Of a stretch of 64,000 nt of DNA, positions 33,876 through 46,902 are shown piece after piece. The notes under the pieces are model-generated. The model worked only from the letters and a program-made list of their open reading frames with translations, had not been told where the DNA came from and searched no databases. Position 1 is the first letter of the stretch. Each line of letters starts with the position of its first letter. Location of the stretch: NCBI GenBank assembly GCA_028641055.1, contig CM054061.1, positions 28,693,523 to 28,757,522 on the forward strand, written 5' to 3'. The position numbers and the translations under genes are program-made. Source of the DNA: Alopecurus myosuroides (taxonomy: Eukaryota; Streptophyta; Magnoliopsida; Poales; Poaceae).

Positions 33876-35531
33876 TGATACATCATAAATGTATCCTTAA
33901 TTTCCGATGTTCCATGTTGTTTTCATGTTATTTCCCACATGTTTGCTATACACTTTATGTAATTTTAATCGATTTCCGGGACTAACCTATTAACAAGATG
34001 CCACAGAGCCACTTCCCTGTTTTCTGCTGTTTTAGTTTCAGAAAAGTTGTTCTGGAAATATTCTTGGAATTGGAAAACTCGAAGCTCGGAAGTCTTAGAA
34101 TTCCTGAAGGTTGCACGGAGTCCGGAAGTGACCCGGAGAGGGGCCAAGGGGCGGCAAACCATAGGGCCGCCCCTTGGGGTGGTCTGGGGCCCCCAGGTGC
34201 CCTCTTCCATCTCTCTTTCTCCTATATAATCCCCCCGATATATCAACCCTAGAAATATACCAGTTTTTTCGATAAACACCCGAGGCCGCCGTCATCGTCA
34301 TCCCTAGATCGCGAGGGTTCTGGAGCTCTCCCCGGCACCCTATCGGGAGGGGAATTCATCACCGGAGGGTTCTACTCCACCATGCCCTCCTCCGAAGTGA
34401 TGCGTGAGTAGTTCATCCATGGACTATGGGTCCATAGCAGTAGCTAGATGGTTGTCTCCTCCACTTTATGCCTCATGTTTAGATCTCGTGAGCTGCCTCA
34501 CATGATCGAGATCATCTTTATGTAATGCTACATGTTGTGTTTGTTGGGATCCGATGAATGTTGAATGGTATGTCTTCTGATTATCAATTTATCATGTTAT
34601 CTTCAAGTTTATGTTATTTATGATTTTGCATGTTGTCCGTTATTAGTAGATGCTCTGGCCAGGTAGATGCTAGTAACTCCAAGAGGAGGTATTTATGATC
34701 GCTATTGGGTTCATGCCTCCTTGGCATCTGTGCTCGGGTGACAGAAACGAGACGGATGGAGGATGTGTTGTTGCCATTAGGGAGAAAACAACAATGCTTT
34801 GTCTCAGGATGATTCTATCGTTTACATTACACACTTTGCTTACTGCGATTATCTGTTGCTTGCAACTTAGTACCCAATGTTTGTTCGGATGATATTCCGA
34901 GGGTGGATTATTAGTCATAGGTGCAGTTGGATGACAGTCTATGTATCTTGTTGTAATGCCTGCATGAATCACATAGTAATCTTTATGTCATGCATATGCA
35001 CTACGGTGTAGCCTTCATTTCTGTCAATTCCCCAACTGTAATTTGTTCACCACACATGTTATTTATATTTCACGGAGAGACACCACTAGTGAATTGTGTA
35101 TCCCGGTCCATTTCCTCATACTAATAATAGACACACTTCTTCCACTGTTTTCACACTGCTGCTACTGTTTTCATATTGTTTTCCACACCATACGTTTAAC
35201 CTCTTTGTTTTCAGCAAAACTGGTGAGATTGACAACCTCACTGCTTCGTTGGGGCAAAGTGATTTGATTCTGTTGTGTAGATTCCACGTTGCTTCTGAAC
35301 CAGTAGTGCGCCCTACCACCTAAGCTACATCAACCTTCAGAGATTGCTTGTCCTCCTACTAGTCGATTAAACCTTGGTTTCTTTTCTGAGGGAAAACTTG
35401 TCGATGTGCTCTTCATAACCTTTCTCTTGGGGTTTACCAACGTCGACTACACCATCAAATTTTCTGGCGCCGTTGCCGGGGATTTCAAAGTCATCATCAA
35501 CAAGAAGTCTCCTATCAACTACACGCCATCA
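33876..35531 (+). repeat. 3' LTR of the plus-strand Athila-type element
   Basis: Starts TGATACATCATAAATGTATCC directly after a polypurine tract. The tail (35190-35457) matches 12380-12650. After accatca at 35457 the sequence carries a primer-site copy (35465-35482) and ends at gccatca (35531), where a second LTR tail begins in mid-sequence. The small ORFs here occur in the other LTRs too. Confidence 0.7.
35465..35482 (+). promoter_or_regulatory. tRNA-Asp primer-site sequence downstream of a 3' LTR
   Basis: TGGCGCCGTTGCCGGGGA, perfect relative to the minus-strand site. A primer site should follow the 5' LTR only. Here it follows an LTR that has a polypurine tract in front, so either the LTR itself includes it or two elements share this LTR. 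Confidence 0.75.
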
Positions 35532-35866
35532 AGAGACACCACTAGTGAATTGTGGACCCCGATCCATTTTCCGCATATTGTTAAACCACCTACTGCAATT
35601 ATACTGGTCTCTACTATTTCCTGTAATCATCATATTTTTCTGCACCATACGTTTAATCCCTTTGTTTTCAGCAAGACCGGAGAGATTGACAACCTCTCTG
35701 TTTCGTTGGGGCAAAGTAGTGTGTTTATTTGTGTGCATGCTCCACGTCAGTTGCGCCGCTGACAACCTTCTGAAGAACCTCTGTGTCCTCCTGGATTCGA
35801 TAACCTTGGTTAATTTCAAGGGAAAGCTTGCCGCTATTTTACATCAAATTTTGCGCTTGGAGTAAC
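35532..35866 (+). mobile_element. Second Athila-type LTR tail fragment
   Basis: It resumes with gagacaccactagtgaattg, which also occurs at 35078-35098 in the preceding LTR, and follows that LTR's tail with many differences ('tttcgttggggcaaagtagt'). It ends near a decayed catcaaattttgcgc. It may be the target LTR into which the plus-strand element inserted, or a tandem duplication. Confidence 0.6.
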
Positions 35867-36390
35867 CTAACGAACAACACGCCCCCAAGACATCAACAAT
35901 TCCCAAACTTCTTCAAATGGTACCGAACACCATGACATTGTTGGGTTGTGTGTACAGGAATTTAAAAAAATTGCCATGCATTATGTGCAACCGCCAAGAT
36001 ATATCAATGAAGATACAAATGAGTAACAATTCCAAGATCTAGTTCTCGAGATCGTGTACCAAACACCGTAGAAGCGGAATAGGTGTTGGTGACGATGTCG
36101 ATGAAGCCTGTTGATGATCCTCATGCACAAGCCTGTGGGTGAGGATGTTGCCGACTCCTCGTATCCAACACCTTGATCCAGCAGACGACCAGCTATGCAG
36201 CGCTTCACCGTTCAGGACTAGAGGTTGCATGTGTATATGAAGGTGGAGTTCTCAACACATGAGATAGAGTAATTAGAAGCTAGATCTGATTGGGAGAAAA
36301 ACCTCAAAAAACCCAATTATGAGAAGCTCTAATTCAATTAGAGTAAGTTGTAATTCAATTAGAGGACTCTAATTAGACCCTCTAATTCTT

Positions 36391-36421
36391 ATATATATAT
36401 ATATATATATATGTTAATTAA

Positions 36422-36460
<39 letters not shown>
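36391..36460. repeat. (AT)n microsatellite in two runs, then (GA)n
   Basis: Two AT runs separated by gttaattaacc, followed by gagagagagag. The second run is about 36 bases long. Likely polymorphic. It lies at one edge of the copia-like LTR. Confidence 0.95.
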
Positions 36461-36469
36461 AGAGAGAGA

Positions 36470-38796
36470 GACTTGAGAGACACTTTCTCTAAAAGTTATG
36501 TTTTTCTCAAAGATTTGGGGGTTCTTTTATAGTTGGAGGGAAGGGGAGACCTACCAAAGGGGAGGTGTCCTACTTCAACTAGGAGGGGGGCTTGGCCGCA
36601 CTAAGGAGGTGGTCGCACACCCTCTCCTAGGTGAACTCAGTTTGGACTCCCCAAGTGGAGTCCAACTCCACCTCCTTTTTCCTTTTTATTTTATCCTTTT
36701 TCTCTCCAAATAAGTCTAGAAAAATGCTGGGAGGATATGTACCTGTGCCATGGGGCCCACCTGGCAGCCCCAAAAAATTGGGTGCGGCCATGAGGAGCAT
36801 TCCAGCCCCCCATCCAACACTCCCCCCTTCTCGGTTTTTACCCAAAACTCTTTCCGGTCCCGGTGACCCCTGTAGATAAAATCATAGACCTCATATAAAA
36901 ATCTCATAAATATATTTCCGACATCCAAGGACATCTCATGCCCCCCGTCACATGCTTCGTAAAGCCTGCAACCTCACTTTCTCTCTCCAATGCCCTCAAT
37001 GTGAATTCTCTCCGATATACAAAATATAGCTATCACACAAAAACACTTTTCTGATGATACTCTTGTTATTTCGGATATACTGATATACAAATAAACCAAC
37101 CCTAAGTTAAGTGTGTTCTCCCATAGGTTCGATAGTGCGTGGACATAAAATTGGAAACTATTTCCTTTGCAATACTTAATAGCATGGCCATAGATGCCGA
37201 TATTGAATACCACATACTATACGAATATACTGTTGAGCCTGTTGGTCATTATACAATATTCCCATTACTCACCGTACCAAACTTACATGAGACTATGGAT
37301 TCCGGTATTTCCGTGAAACAATCTATGGTTCACTCTACCTTTGTCTATCTCGTTAATCGGTAGCTTCCTTTTACTCTTTAATCTATTATGATATCCCACA
37401 TGATGTATTATCATCATGAATTGTATGTAGAACTAATGGATATCAACAATATTGAGTGTTCACATGCTTGTATCTCTCTTTTTACGGAGGAGTAATTACC
37501 ATATCAGTAAATCGTGGTAATATACTCCTTTAGAATTACGAAGTGGCTACCGTTATGCTCACCCATTTTATGTTGTGACTCTAGATAGTACCAAAGGAAA
37601 ACCTCCAAGATTTTCTCCCTTCTCATTTTTTGTCTGAAAGTCTTATGAAAACATATAATCCCTATAGATAAAATCATCGACCTTATCTACTGATGTTAGA
37701 AACATATTTCTAACATCCCGAGACATTGCATGTCCTCCGTCTTATCTTCGATATTATCCCGCCCTCTCCCTATATTATTTCTCTCTCATAATAACTTTCC
37801 TCAAACCCCTCTGATTGACACCAGACTTATTTCTGTGACATCGTAATAACAACGGCCATTCATAAAATCATTAGCAACATCTTTATTCTCTCAACTAAAA
37901 TTTTGCACGACTTAAACGTGTGACCCATAAAGGTTCAGCAATAGACATACACGTTCGGAAACTTACCTAACAATAACCAATAGCGTAGCCATGGGCGCAC
38001 ATGACAACTCATGTGTGTCCATGATTGACCAGGGAACCTTTAGTTAATCATTAAGATTATCCCCTGAACTACACGATACCAACATTATCACGAGGTGAGA
38101 CAATATCCTCTAATATGATCAAACTATTTGAGCATAACACATATGAAACTCGTGCTCATAACGTTCTCTTTTCTCATACATATCCCCAATGTCCTTGCGA
38201 TAAATCACATTGTGTCTGGCCATACGATAGGTTGACATCGGTGATATTGAAATTTCCCATAGGATGTATCTCTCAATCGTCTAGAGTATGTGGGTACTAT
38301 TCTTGAACGATATCAGTTCCATTACATACGCTAGGTTATATCCATATGTCCACTTTATAATCCCCTATTACGGTGGACCATCGAAGACAAACAGTGTACA
38401 AATGTTGAATATGAGTTCACTAGATATTCTCGTAGTATAGGTATCTTAGCTAAATATAAATGCATACTCATTTTTCTTTGCAATGAAAACATAAGTTTGT
38501 CTCTTAGCAAGATCATATACTTGGGTCGGTTCGGTACTATTGTTAACCTAACAATAAGCACTTATGTATTGCTAAACTTTATCAAAAGTCCATGATTAGA
38601 AAAATATGATCATCTCACAACACACAAGCTAACCTTAGAGACAATATTAGGAACACTTGGTTGTTCATGTCTTCACACCCGCATAAATATTTTCCTTTCA
38701 ATACTCACTATTCAAGTACTACCATAAAGACATACACTTAATACCTTAAAGGTAGAATAATAGCTGAATATTATTGTCTCTATGGCATATCTCCAA
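36470..38796 (-). mobile_element. Copia (BARE/Angela-type) LTR-like sequence
   Basis: On the minus strand it begins TTGGAGATATGCCATAGAGA followed by CAATAATA, the LTR start shared by BARE/Angela-type copia elements of Triticeae. Inside are ggttccctggtcaatcatgg and repeated 'gaaatatgtttctaacatc' blocks. The end toward 36470 is uncertain. A run of 14 C (38797-38810) stands where the polypurine tract would be, so this may be a 3' LTR or solo LTR. No gag-pol is present. The sequence 35867-36390 next to it was not recognised. Confidence 0.55.
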
Positions 38797-38849
38797 CCCC
38801 CCCCCCCCCCAAGCGTCTGCCTCTGATCAATTTTTATCACTTTTAATCA

Positions 38850-39335
38850 AATATCATGCTTTTGTGTGAAACTTGATTTCATAGTCCAATAATAATCTAA
38901 ACTTAGAAACATATATTTATTATTACAATAATTCAAATTTAAATCCAGTGAGTTCCAGAATACAACCAGTGCAAATAAAACTACATGTGTGTCTGAGCAT
39001 CCATAAGTGTGTGACAAGTTCATTTTACGGTTCACGGTGAGTTTTTTATCACGAATTTGTTGACGCGTGGCAAACAAATAGCAAACCCAACATGCACACT
39101 CGGCTTTGGCTGCACAAGAGGGATCTAGTAGTCAAATGTCTCATTGAACACCATCCTTATATATCGTTCACTCTCCATGATTATGCCGTGCATGATAACA
39201 CGAGAAGTAATGATCTCCCATATTCGATCTAGTGACTATGATAGACAAGGCTGTCGAACAACCATAAACAGGGCTTGAAGCACACTGAATGCTCGCTCCA
39301 CATCATTCCGGACAGCCTCTTTTCTCCTTACAAAA
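38850..39335 (-). pseudogene. PIF/Harbinger transposase fossil (C-terminal part)
   Basis: Reading the minus strand from 39335, the frame gives RKEAVRNDVERAFSVLQALF, then MVVRQPCLS, stop, RIWEIITSRVIMHGIIMESE. After a frame change it gives RQQIRDKKLTVN (from about 39060). This is the order of the plant PIF/Harbinger transposase C-terminus: ERAFGVLQ-x-RF, WE-x-x-x-x-CVILHNMIIE, HQ-x-IRD. At least two stops and a frameshift are present. The N-terminal DDE part is missing. Confidence 0.75.
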
Positions 39336-40923
39336 CAGTCATTTGTATCACTGATAAGGTTGCGAGTTGTCTTCTATTATGTCGACTCACGTCCATGCGG
39401 GTGTGCGCGAAACGTCGTGTGGCGTGCACGACTAGACGTGTCGTGCGCCAAACGGGCATGCCACAGGTAATACCGGTGGCGCATTAATACAAAGAACGCC
39501 ACATATTTTTGATCTACTATAAGGGTATTTCATACTAGTGTAAATTTCGAGAGGCTCTATATGAAGCCTTTTTTTCCAAGAAGAAAACCAAAACCATGAT
39601 TCCTCTCCACCATTGTTGTTGAGCTCAACTTGCCTAGACCGGTCATCATATCCACTCATACAACATGTCCTTCTAGAGTTTGGGTGAGAAGACCTAGTTC
39701 CACACTTTCACCAAAGGAATTTGACCCCCCCCCCCTCCCCCCTCCATTGTGGAACATTTTACCTCTGGGTTCATTAAGACCTTAGACATAAGCTTTGGGA
39801 GCATCCCCGAACTTGTTGGGAGCCTCCAATTAAGTTTTGGGGTGTGTCTCAACCTTGTTTGTAAGGGATTAGTTATCGTCTTCAAGGGAAACACCTAGTG
39901 GTCTGTGTCGCATCGGTGGAGGCACGAAGGAGATACAGTGTGCCATTAACGTCGATTTGGGATCCTAGTGAATCCACACTGCTCAAACGGACACTAACTT
40001 CTATTGGGAAATGAACTTCGGGATAAATCTCCGTATCATTACGTGGTTAGTTTTAACCTCCTTTACTAACTTGTTGCTAGTATTTCTCTTTGTTTATCTT
40101 ATATGGTACCTTATATCTAGCTCATCATATATGTTGCTTATCTAATTTCAAAATCTAGTGAAATTATATTTGAGTAATTCGGAAAAGAAAGTAAACTGTA
40201 AAGTTGCAAAATCTACCTAACCTTTTCGATCTTTCAGTTGGGTGACATAACAAACATATGGTGGAGGCGAGTGTGGTCCTGCGCGCGATCCTGAGCAAAT
40301 TGAGTTTGTAAAGCAAGAACACGGTTAGAGTAAAAAAATGTGTAGGACCCACTTTATATTGGGGCTGGAAAGGCGTATCTCGTAGCACACAAAAAATGAT
40401 TTTACAGTGCCAACTTTCACGGTATCTTCTAGAGACACCGAGAGTCCACTCCCTCCGCACGCGCATTGTGGTTCCATAGACTTTCACTACGAACAAATGC
40501 GGACTACTTTTGGGCTTATGTTTATGCATAATCTAGCTTATGGGTTTGAGTGCAGGGAAATTGTGGTGTGGAGAAGCTCCTAGAAACTGTTTCTCTGAGT
40601 TCTTTTGGACTTTTGGAGTTTTGGCCTATTTGTTGTTTTGAGTTGTTAAATGTTTATAACGTCCCTGATTTTGATATGTGCCATAAATAGAGTGATGATA
40701 TATTATGTATGCTAGTTTTTAGTAGTCTACTAGAAGTGGAATAAAAAATATGAGAAGGGAAATGATAATTAAAACATGGTATCGTAGTATAATTCGTTCA
40801 TGCCAAAATAAAAGAATATCATAATGATTTTGAAATTACAATAACAATATATACTCACTGGTGGTTGGTGGAAACATGCTCGTTATGTCCTTCGCTGGCC
40901 AAATTTGTAGTCCATATATGTTA
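39336..40923. other. No gene recognised; repeat fragments
   Basis: C-runs occur at 39727-39752. A block at about 39770-39920 resembles the reverse complement of about 31800-31900 in the 2.47-kb insert (ggagcctccaattaagtt). At 40650-40680 is taacgtccctgattttg, similar to the LTR start at 12654. The ORF at 40164-40529 has no recognisable domain. Confidence 0.4.
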
Positions 40924-41025
40924 CTCCCTCCGTTCTATAATAGATGACTCCCAAATAGATGTATCTAGTACTAAATATATCTAGATATACCTATGTGAGA
41001 GTCATCTAATTTGGAACGGAGGGAG
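40924..41025. mobile_element. Stowaway-type MITE, 102 bp
   Basis: Terminal inverted repeats CTCCCTCCGTTC and GAACGGAGGGAG flanked by TA on both sides (40922-40923 and 41026-41027). The inner bases pair as well (agatgactc...gagtcatct). Confidence 0.95.
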
Positions 41026-41027
41026 TA

Positions 41028-44000
41028 GAAGACATCCACATATAATACATGTACAATCATTATTCACAAGGAAAACGCTAAGGATCACCCGGGGGATCGG
41101 TGCGTTCCGTCCCCCGGCTTCCTTCGTTCCACGCGTGGTTAGTGGAGGGGCCCACGTAGACCTTATCTCTTTCAACCACTTTCAACCACATGTTCTGCCC
41201 CAAAAGAAAAACCACACCGCACACAAATCACACATGCGGCCGGTGAGGATCCTCTCGCATGCCGCCGCCAGGGCTCCTCCCCCGGGACACCGGCGGTGCT
41301 CTAGCCCCCATCTCTGCTGACCCATGCTCCTCCCCCTCGGATGCCGCCCTTGCCCCGCGTTGAGGCCGCCGGGAGACTCCGGCGCCGCGAAGGGCATGAA
41401 GGCTGGTCGCCACTTCCCAACCTCCTCCTCCTCCCATGCCTCCAGACGCGCAATCCCACGGTGCTCCCTGCGAGGACGGGAGGTGCTCCCGTAGGACTAC
41501 TGTGGTGCTCCCATGGGCTGGCTGTGATGCTACTGAAGGCCGGCTGCAGTGCTTAGCAGGGGCGAAAATTTTGCTACATACTCTTTTTTCTTTTGCTATT
41601 TTTGTGTAAATTTTTTGCTACCAGAACTCCGGTGATTATCTCCGGCGAGGTCAACTTTTTGCTATCATACAACAATTTTTTTGCTATAATTATTATAAAT
41701 TTTTGCTATTTTAGTAGAATTTTTTTGCTATGAGAATATCCGGCTACAGATTTAGCCAGCAAAGGACAGAATATGTGTAGGGCTGGACTTGGAGAGGCGG
41801 GCATGCTGGAGCAGCGGAGGCGGCGAATGACCCCTAGCTCGCCACAGGAGAGCAGCGTCGCAGGCTGGGGTCGACGCAGTTCGCTCTTTTTTCTGTTTTA
41901 GACTTCAAAGTGTGTTGAGTGGCAGTTTGTCGTAAACTTGTAATTGAACCGAAACAGAAGAGAAGTTCAATATACAAGTTGGATTTGAGAAGACAGAAGA
42001 TTGAGAAACTGCTCTGGCTCGGTTCTGGAATTGCACTACACGTTAGCTTCTCGGTGAAAATAAGTCGCCGCAGAGCTCTTTTGGGTTCCAGCTGTCCACG
42101 TCTTCGAAGACGCCCTAGAAGGCTAAAAAAAGTCAACAAAGTCAAAGGGGTCTCCCTGCTATATGGTTCCGGACTCCAAATCAGGCGAGCTTATAAGCTG
42201 AATTGTATTAATAGCTTGTACTTTATATAGCAACACAAGTAGGGCAAGAACACCTCGACTAATTTTTCATCCTAATCATGATCTAAAAGCAGATAAAAGT
42301 CCAGAAAATTCATAATGCAGTTACCACATCTGCCACGCACCACATGCATGATGTAAACGTAAGCAACAATTCTGGTGCTACCTACCTCTAGTCTTGTTTC
42401 TCTAACAGTATTATGTTCACCCTCTCGATTAACACAATCTTCGTACTGATCTTGATCTCACACAGGAGATGTTATATGGGCTAGTTATAGACATGAAAAT
42501 AATATGATCGGACTAAAATCTAGCAGTACAGAATACATGTAGGAAAGCTAAAAAGCTATAAAAATATGTACTGTTCTTGTGATTAAAGCGGCCTCAGCAC
42601 CTTGTCATATCATGCACACTGAACTCTAACACAGTAACACAGCACTGGCAACCACAACTTGATGTACATTTATAATCATCTATCAAAAAAAAACATAGAC
42701 GGGAGTAAGCTTCTAACCCAATCAGAAGCAGACTAGCTTTAGACGACAAATAATTCAGTAGTACATCCAAAGTACCCACTAGAATTGCATCTAGATGGCC
42801 TACCAAAGTACTGGAGCTAATCCTTCAAAACAAGAAATATACTATCCATCTATGTGTGCATGGATCTTCTTCCTTAGAGTCAAATTTCCTAGATAAAAAG
42901 AATAAAAAATTACTTGTGGACCTGATTTGGCAAAACAAAGTAGCACGACTATTGGGTCAGTAAAACTTGTCAGCAGACGGCTAATGTGGACTTGTTTACA
43001 CTATACCAAATGTTGGAACAATAACTCCATATATTTATTTTTGCATTACCCTTCTTTGTAAACTTGTATTAAGTAAATTACATGTACCCTCATGATATTC
43101 ATCAGGTCTTTACGTTGCTTCTACGCCACATTAGGATATCAGTATTTGCAGAAGGACTATATTATACTGACACGACATGAACATGTTTAAACCAGGTTGC
43201 ACTAATGTCAGTCCCATCATCTATTGACCGGTGTTTCACACTGAGAAGCAGATTGTTTTAAAGCAGAGCTGAATCTAATCACACCAAATGGATATTTTTT
43301 TGCATAGATAATTCTGAGTTCAATAGTAGATGCAGGAAGCCATGTCAAGCAGAAATGCAACCTGGGCATAATATTCAACTTAGTATTCCAATACAAAACA
43401 CAGACCACAACAAGATATGTAAAATCTAGATACATCTTCATGATGTTTTACAACTCCTATTTAGGTTTAAATAAAAAGGGATGCTACAAACAATAAGACA
43501 TGCAGCTGATAGCTCACATCACCTTGGTTATGCTCTCCTAGTAGCTCAATTTCCCAACGGAGTCACAAGAAATAGACACCCTTTGGAAACCAACTTCCTT
43601 GAGTTATTCATATTTTACTAATTTTAAGCGCTACGAAAACACCAACAAGCTACCTTGCATGACTCACTCTGAGGCATACTAGTAGACACTCAAAACAGAG
43701 ACACTGGTCATCTAGGCTACATTATGTGAATGGAAACAAAAAAAATAAAGATATCCGACCCTCCTATGGAGAGGAGCCATGGACTGAAGAGAACTGCACA
43801 AAAGCTGAGATGAAAATAGTTTGTAACACTCAAACAAAACTTACTTAGGATGGTGAAGTAAACAGTAAAGTCAGCCAGCACAGCACTGATCAAATCTAAC
43901 ATTGCTCACACAATACAAAATAATGACCTTCCAGTCTCATATAGTCATATTAAGCACAGAATGATGAATATCAGTTAAGGAGCTAACTGTGAACTCAGCC

Positions 44001-44141
44001 GACATGGGACTGCACAGCTTAAAATCCACCTCTGTCCATACATGCAACAACACAAAAAGAAACTCTGCTTAGTATGGCATAGCATAGTATAGCACTTAAA
44101 AGTGACAGCTGCCAACCAAAGGCAATCAAAATATCCAGACT
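41028..44141. other. Intergenic region downstream of the DUF6598 gene
   Basis: Part one (41080-41760) has a GC-rich block followed by repeated 'ttttttgctat' units; this texture occurs in Triticeae transposons but no ends could be set. Part two (42230-44141) is A/T-rich, probably low-copy, and includes the 3' flank of the gene. The ORFs at 41182-41556, 41834-42230 and 42594-42806 overlap in several frames and are not credited. Confidence 0.4.
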
Positions 44142-46902
44142 CTATTTGCACCAGCCTTCAATGTACGGCTGGAACGTGAAAAGAGACCAGCTGACAGTCA
44201 CTTCCATGCGACATGAGCCAACTTTAAGCTTAGAAGAATTGGAGCTTGTACCGCAACGCTTAGGTTCAAAAACTGCTTCACGTCTCTTGAGTGGTTTCCC
44301 ATTAACACGGTATGCCATTACAGAAACCCTCAGAAACCCATCGAGTTCAACAGAGACGACACTACGAGTGAGCTGGATCTTGCCATCAGCATCAACAGGC
44401 AATTTCTCATCTTCACACTTGAGTAATTTGACTTTCATGTCAGGCAGACTTTCTGTGCAGGCACTAAATTCACCTAAAAAGCCATCTGGCCATGACCCAT
44501 CAACAACTTTAACACTGACTGTGGCTTCCACACTACGGAAAATCTCCTTAAATGCCATCTCTAGCTTGCTAAGCTTGCTAGTGAAAATTCTTCTCAAGCT
44601 ACCAGATCTGTATGTTGAAACAACAACGCTAAAATCTTTATCCTCGGATTCAGTATTGCCCTTTACTCTCAAGTTAACCTCAAAGTGGGAAGGATCACTC
44701 GACACAGCAACGGCACGGGTAGGACCTGTCAATGCTAGATACGGGTCCTGCATGCAGCAATTATAGTAAATAATAATTTCTGATTCATCAAAAATAAGAC
44801 TTTCAGTAACCAATCTATTATGTTCTATGTTGGAAAAGGAACAGAAATGAAATACTACCATGCATGCTCTCATATACTATGATCTCGATTGTCTTAAGTT
44901 GTTTTTCTTCGAAGACCCAACTTATCATATGGTCTTGATCCCACATTAGGTATTGACTATTGGGAAAATTTATTAGGAGAATATTGTGATTTAAAACAAA
45001 GTTTCAGGATTGTCAAAGCAGCAAAAAGGGGTAACCATACAACCTTGGTCACATACATGACCAATGGCATGCCAACAATGCTCACTTTACTCTGTTGAAA
45101 CTGGGAAACTTTGATGTTAAAGGAACTATTTTTAACATATTATCATGAATGAAGATCTGGCAGGAACATGGTTCTAGCACTTTTGGAACCATGTACCATG
45201 GAAATGGAGAGGAACTGATGTACTCCCTCCGTCCTAAAATAGTTGACTTCCATTTGTTCAAATATAGATGTATATATACACTAAAACATGTCTAAATACA
45301 TCTATATTTAGACAAATGGAAGTCAAATATTTTTTTTAACAGAGGGAGTAGCTATTAAGTGCAACAAGAAAAGTTGTTTCACGGGTATATCTACTAAGAA
45401 CAAAAAGTAAGCTGCTGAACCCACGTCCTACTTGGTGTGTTTAGACATAAGTGTGCTAGCTTTTGCTTATACTATTTCTTCTCTCGTTTGGTTGTAGCAG
45501 AGGTTAGGTGCTAGCACCGATAATGCATTACCACAATCAACATGATTTTCTCATGTTAATGCCCCAAGGACCAAATTAATCTCAAGAATACAGGGACTTG
45601 TTGGTACCTGCAATCATTGAATTATTAAAAATCAAAGTGTTTTTCAACTATATTTAATACTCAGATCATTTGGCTCCAATTCATGATGGTCTACTTATAA
45701 AACCATTAGTGAGACTATCGATTCTCATGTATTGCTGCCTTGGTTTATTCGAAATTTTTCTTCTATTTGACCTTGTGGTTTTTTGGTTTGTGCAAAGTGC
45801 AAACACTCATATAAATGGTATACTCTCTTAGGTTACTTCTAGTAGTCTATCACGTTTGCAGGTTGGGTTATATTGAGTTTTATAATCACCAGCTAGTGAC
45901 CAAACTGCAGAGAAAGGCATCCGAAGTTGAAGAGATGAAATAAATAAGTTGAAGCCAAGAACAAGATTTGTAGTTTAACCAAGGAACAAAATGTTAAATC
46001 AAGAATTAGATAAACTAATAAAGACAAGCTCCAGAACATAGCAAGGCAAAATAACATGGTGGATGTGAGATTAGCATCATTCCAAGCCACCATCTATATA
46101 ATTTTCCTGTATTTGGCCAATTTCATTTCAAGTAGTGTTGATGGTGGGCAGCAAAAGGAATGAAAAACATTATATTCACCCTTTCTTGCTAACAAATTAA
46201 CCTGTGCATTCACTACTACATGTCTAGCTATAGTAGGTATATATAATAACTAAAGTTGCCCTAACTAGCTCAGCAAAAGGAATGATTTTCATAGCATTTA
46301 TTTACAAGAGACAAAAGCGAGCAAACCTGCTTGTTGATAGTTTGGCAATTGTCTCTTTCGCGGAAGAAGATCATGTTGCGTTTGCGATCCAAGATATCAC
46401 GTATCGCGACAAATCCATACACGTCGAGTGGCCACTGTAGATTCTCGTCGACATCTGCAACTTTGATCGAAAAGAACTGCAGTGTTTCCATGGTGCAGCC
46501 GTCTTCAGAACCGGAGAAGGTGAGACGCATTGGGGGGATAGCAGCTGCACCAAATCAAACACACATCAGGTCAAAACAAAAAAATCAAACACACATCATG
46601 AGGGGGTGGGAAGTGAAATTCATCCAAGATCGCGTATGTATGTAGGACTGCTTACTGGGGTCTTCGAATTTGCCAAAGCAACCGCTTCTGCCCCAATCTT
46701 CCATCCACTCACAACGAAACTGTTCCAAGGGTTCCTTCAGTTCACGCAAGGCCATATCCATCGCTGCTATAGCTTCGGCATACAATTCCCTTCTCTTTGC
46801 CTCTTTCGCCTTCCGCTCCTCCCTAGCCACCACACGTTTGTTCCTTTCCTCTATCCGCTTCTCACGTCTCGCCGCCTCCGCCTCGCCGCCCCATGAATCC
46901 AT
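44142..46902 (-). CDS. DUF6598 domain protein, three exons
   Basis: Exons on the minus strand: 46902-46656, 46544-46327, 44747-44142 (stop TAG 44144-44142). They join in frame (247+218+606 = 357 codons) to give 356 residues. Donors are GTAAGC and GTTTGC; acceptors are tggtgcag and catgcag. Exon 1 is a charged helix (REKRIEERNKRVVAREERKA). Exons 2-3 carry the DUF6598 domain: TMETLQFFSIKVADV, LQWPLDVYGFVAIRD, RNMIFFRERDNCQT, then DPYLALTGPTRAVAV and VKGNTESEDKDFSV. DUF6598 is a large family found mainly in grasses with no established function. No signal peptide or membrane segment is seen. The frame is intact, so it is probably expressed. Confidence 0.88.
45223..45348. mobile_element. Stowaway-type MITE, 126 bp, in DUF6598 intron 2
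   Basis: Ends CTCCCTCCGTCCTAAAATA and, decayed, AACAGAGGGAG, with TA on both sides (45221-45222, 45349-45350). The long inner palindrome (catttgttcaaatatagatg / catctatatttagacaaatg) can fold into one hairpin. It lies inside the 1,579-base intron 2. Confidence 0.93.

Larger units (their letters stand above)
28700..35531 (+). mobile_element. Athila-lineage element, plus strand, 5' truncated, with a nested insert
   Basis: It contains the non-coding 3' internal region (28700-31364, similar to the reverse complement of 21900-14950), a 2.47-kb insertion (31365-33836), the polypurine tract (33840-33875) and an LTR (33876-35531). No gag, protease or pol remains. It lies in inverted orientation to the 13718-25955 copy. 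Confidence 0.7.

Noticed and set aside
36391..36460. Origin-like or regulatory role of the AT repeats
   Set aside because: Simple microsatellite at the edge of LTR sequence; nothing else supports a role.
40164..40529. 121-codon minus-strand ORF
   Set aside because: No domain, unusual composition, no promoter or splice context.
44146..44766. 206-codon plus-strand ORF opposite the DUF6598 exon 3
   Set aside because: It is the shadow of a real exon with family motifs.
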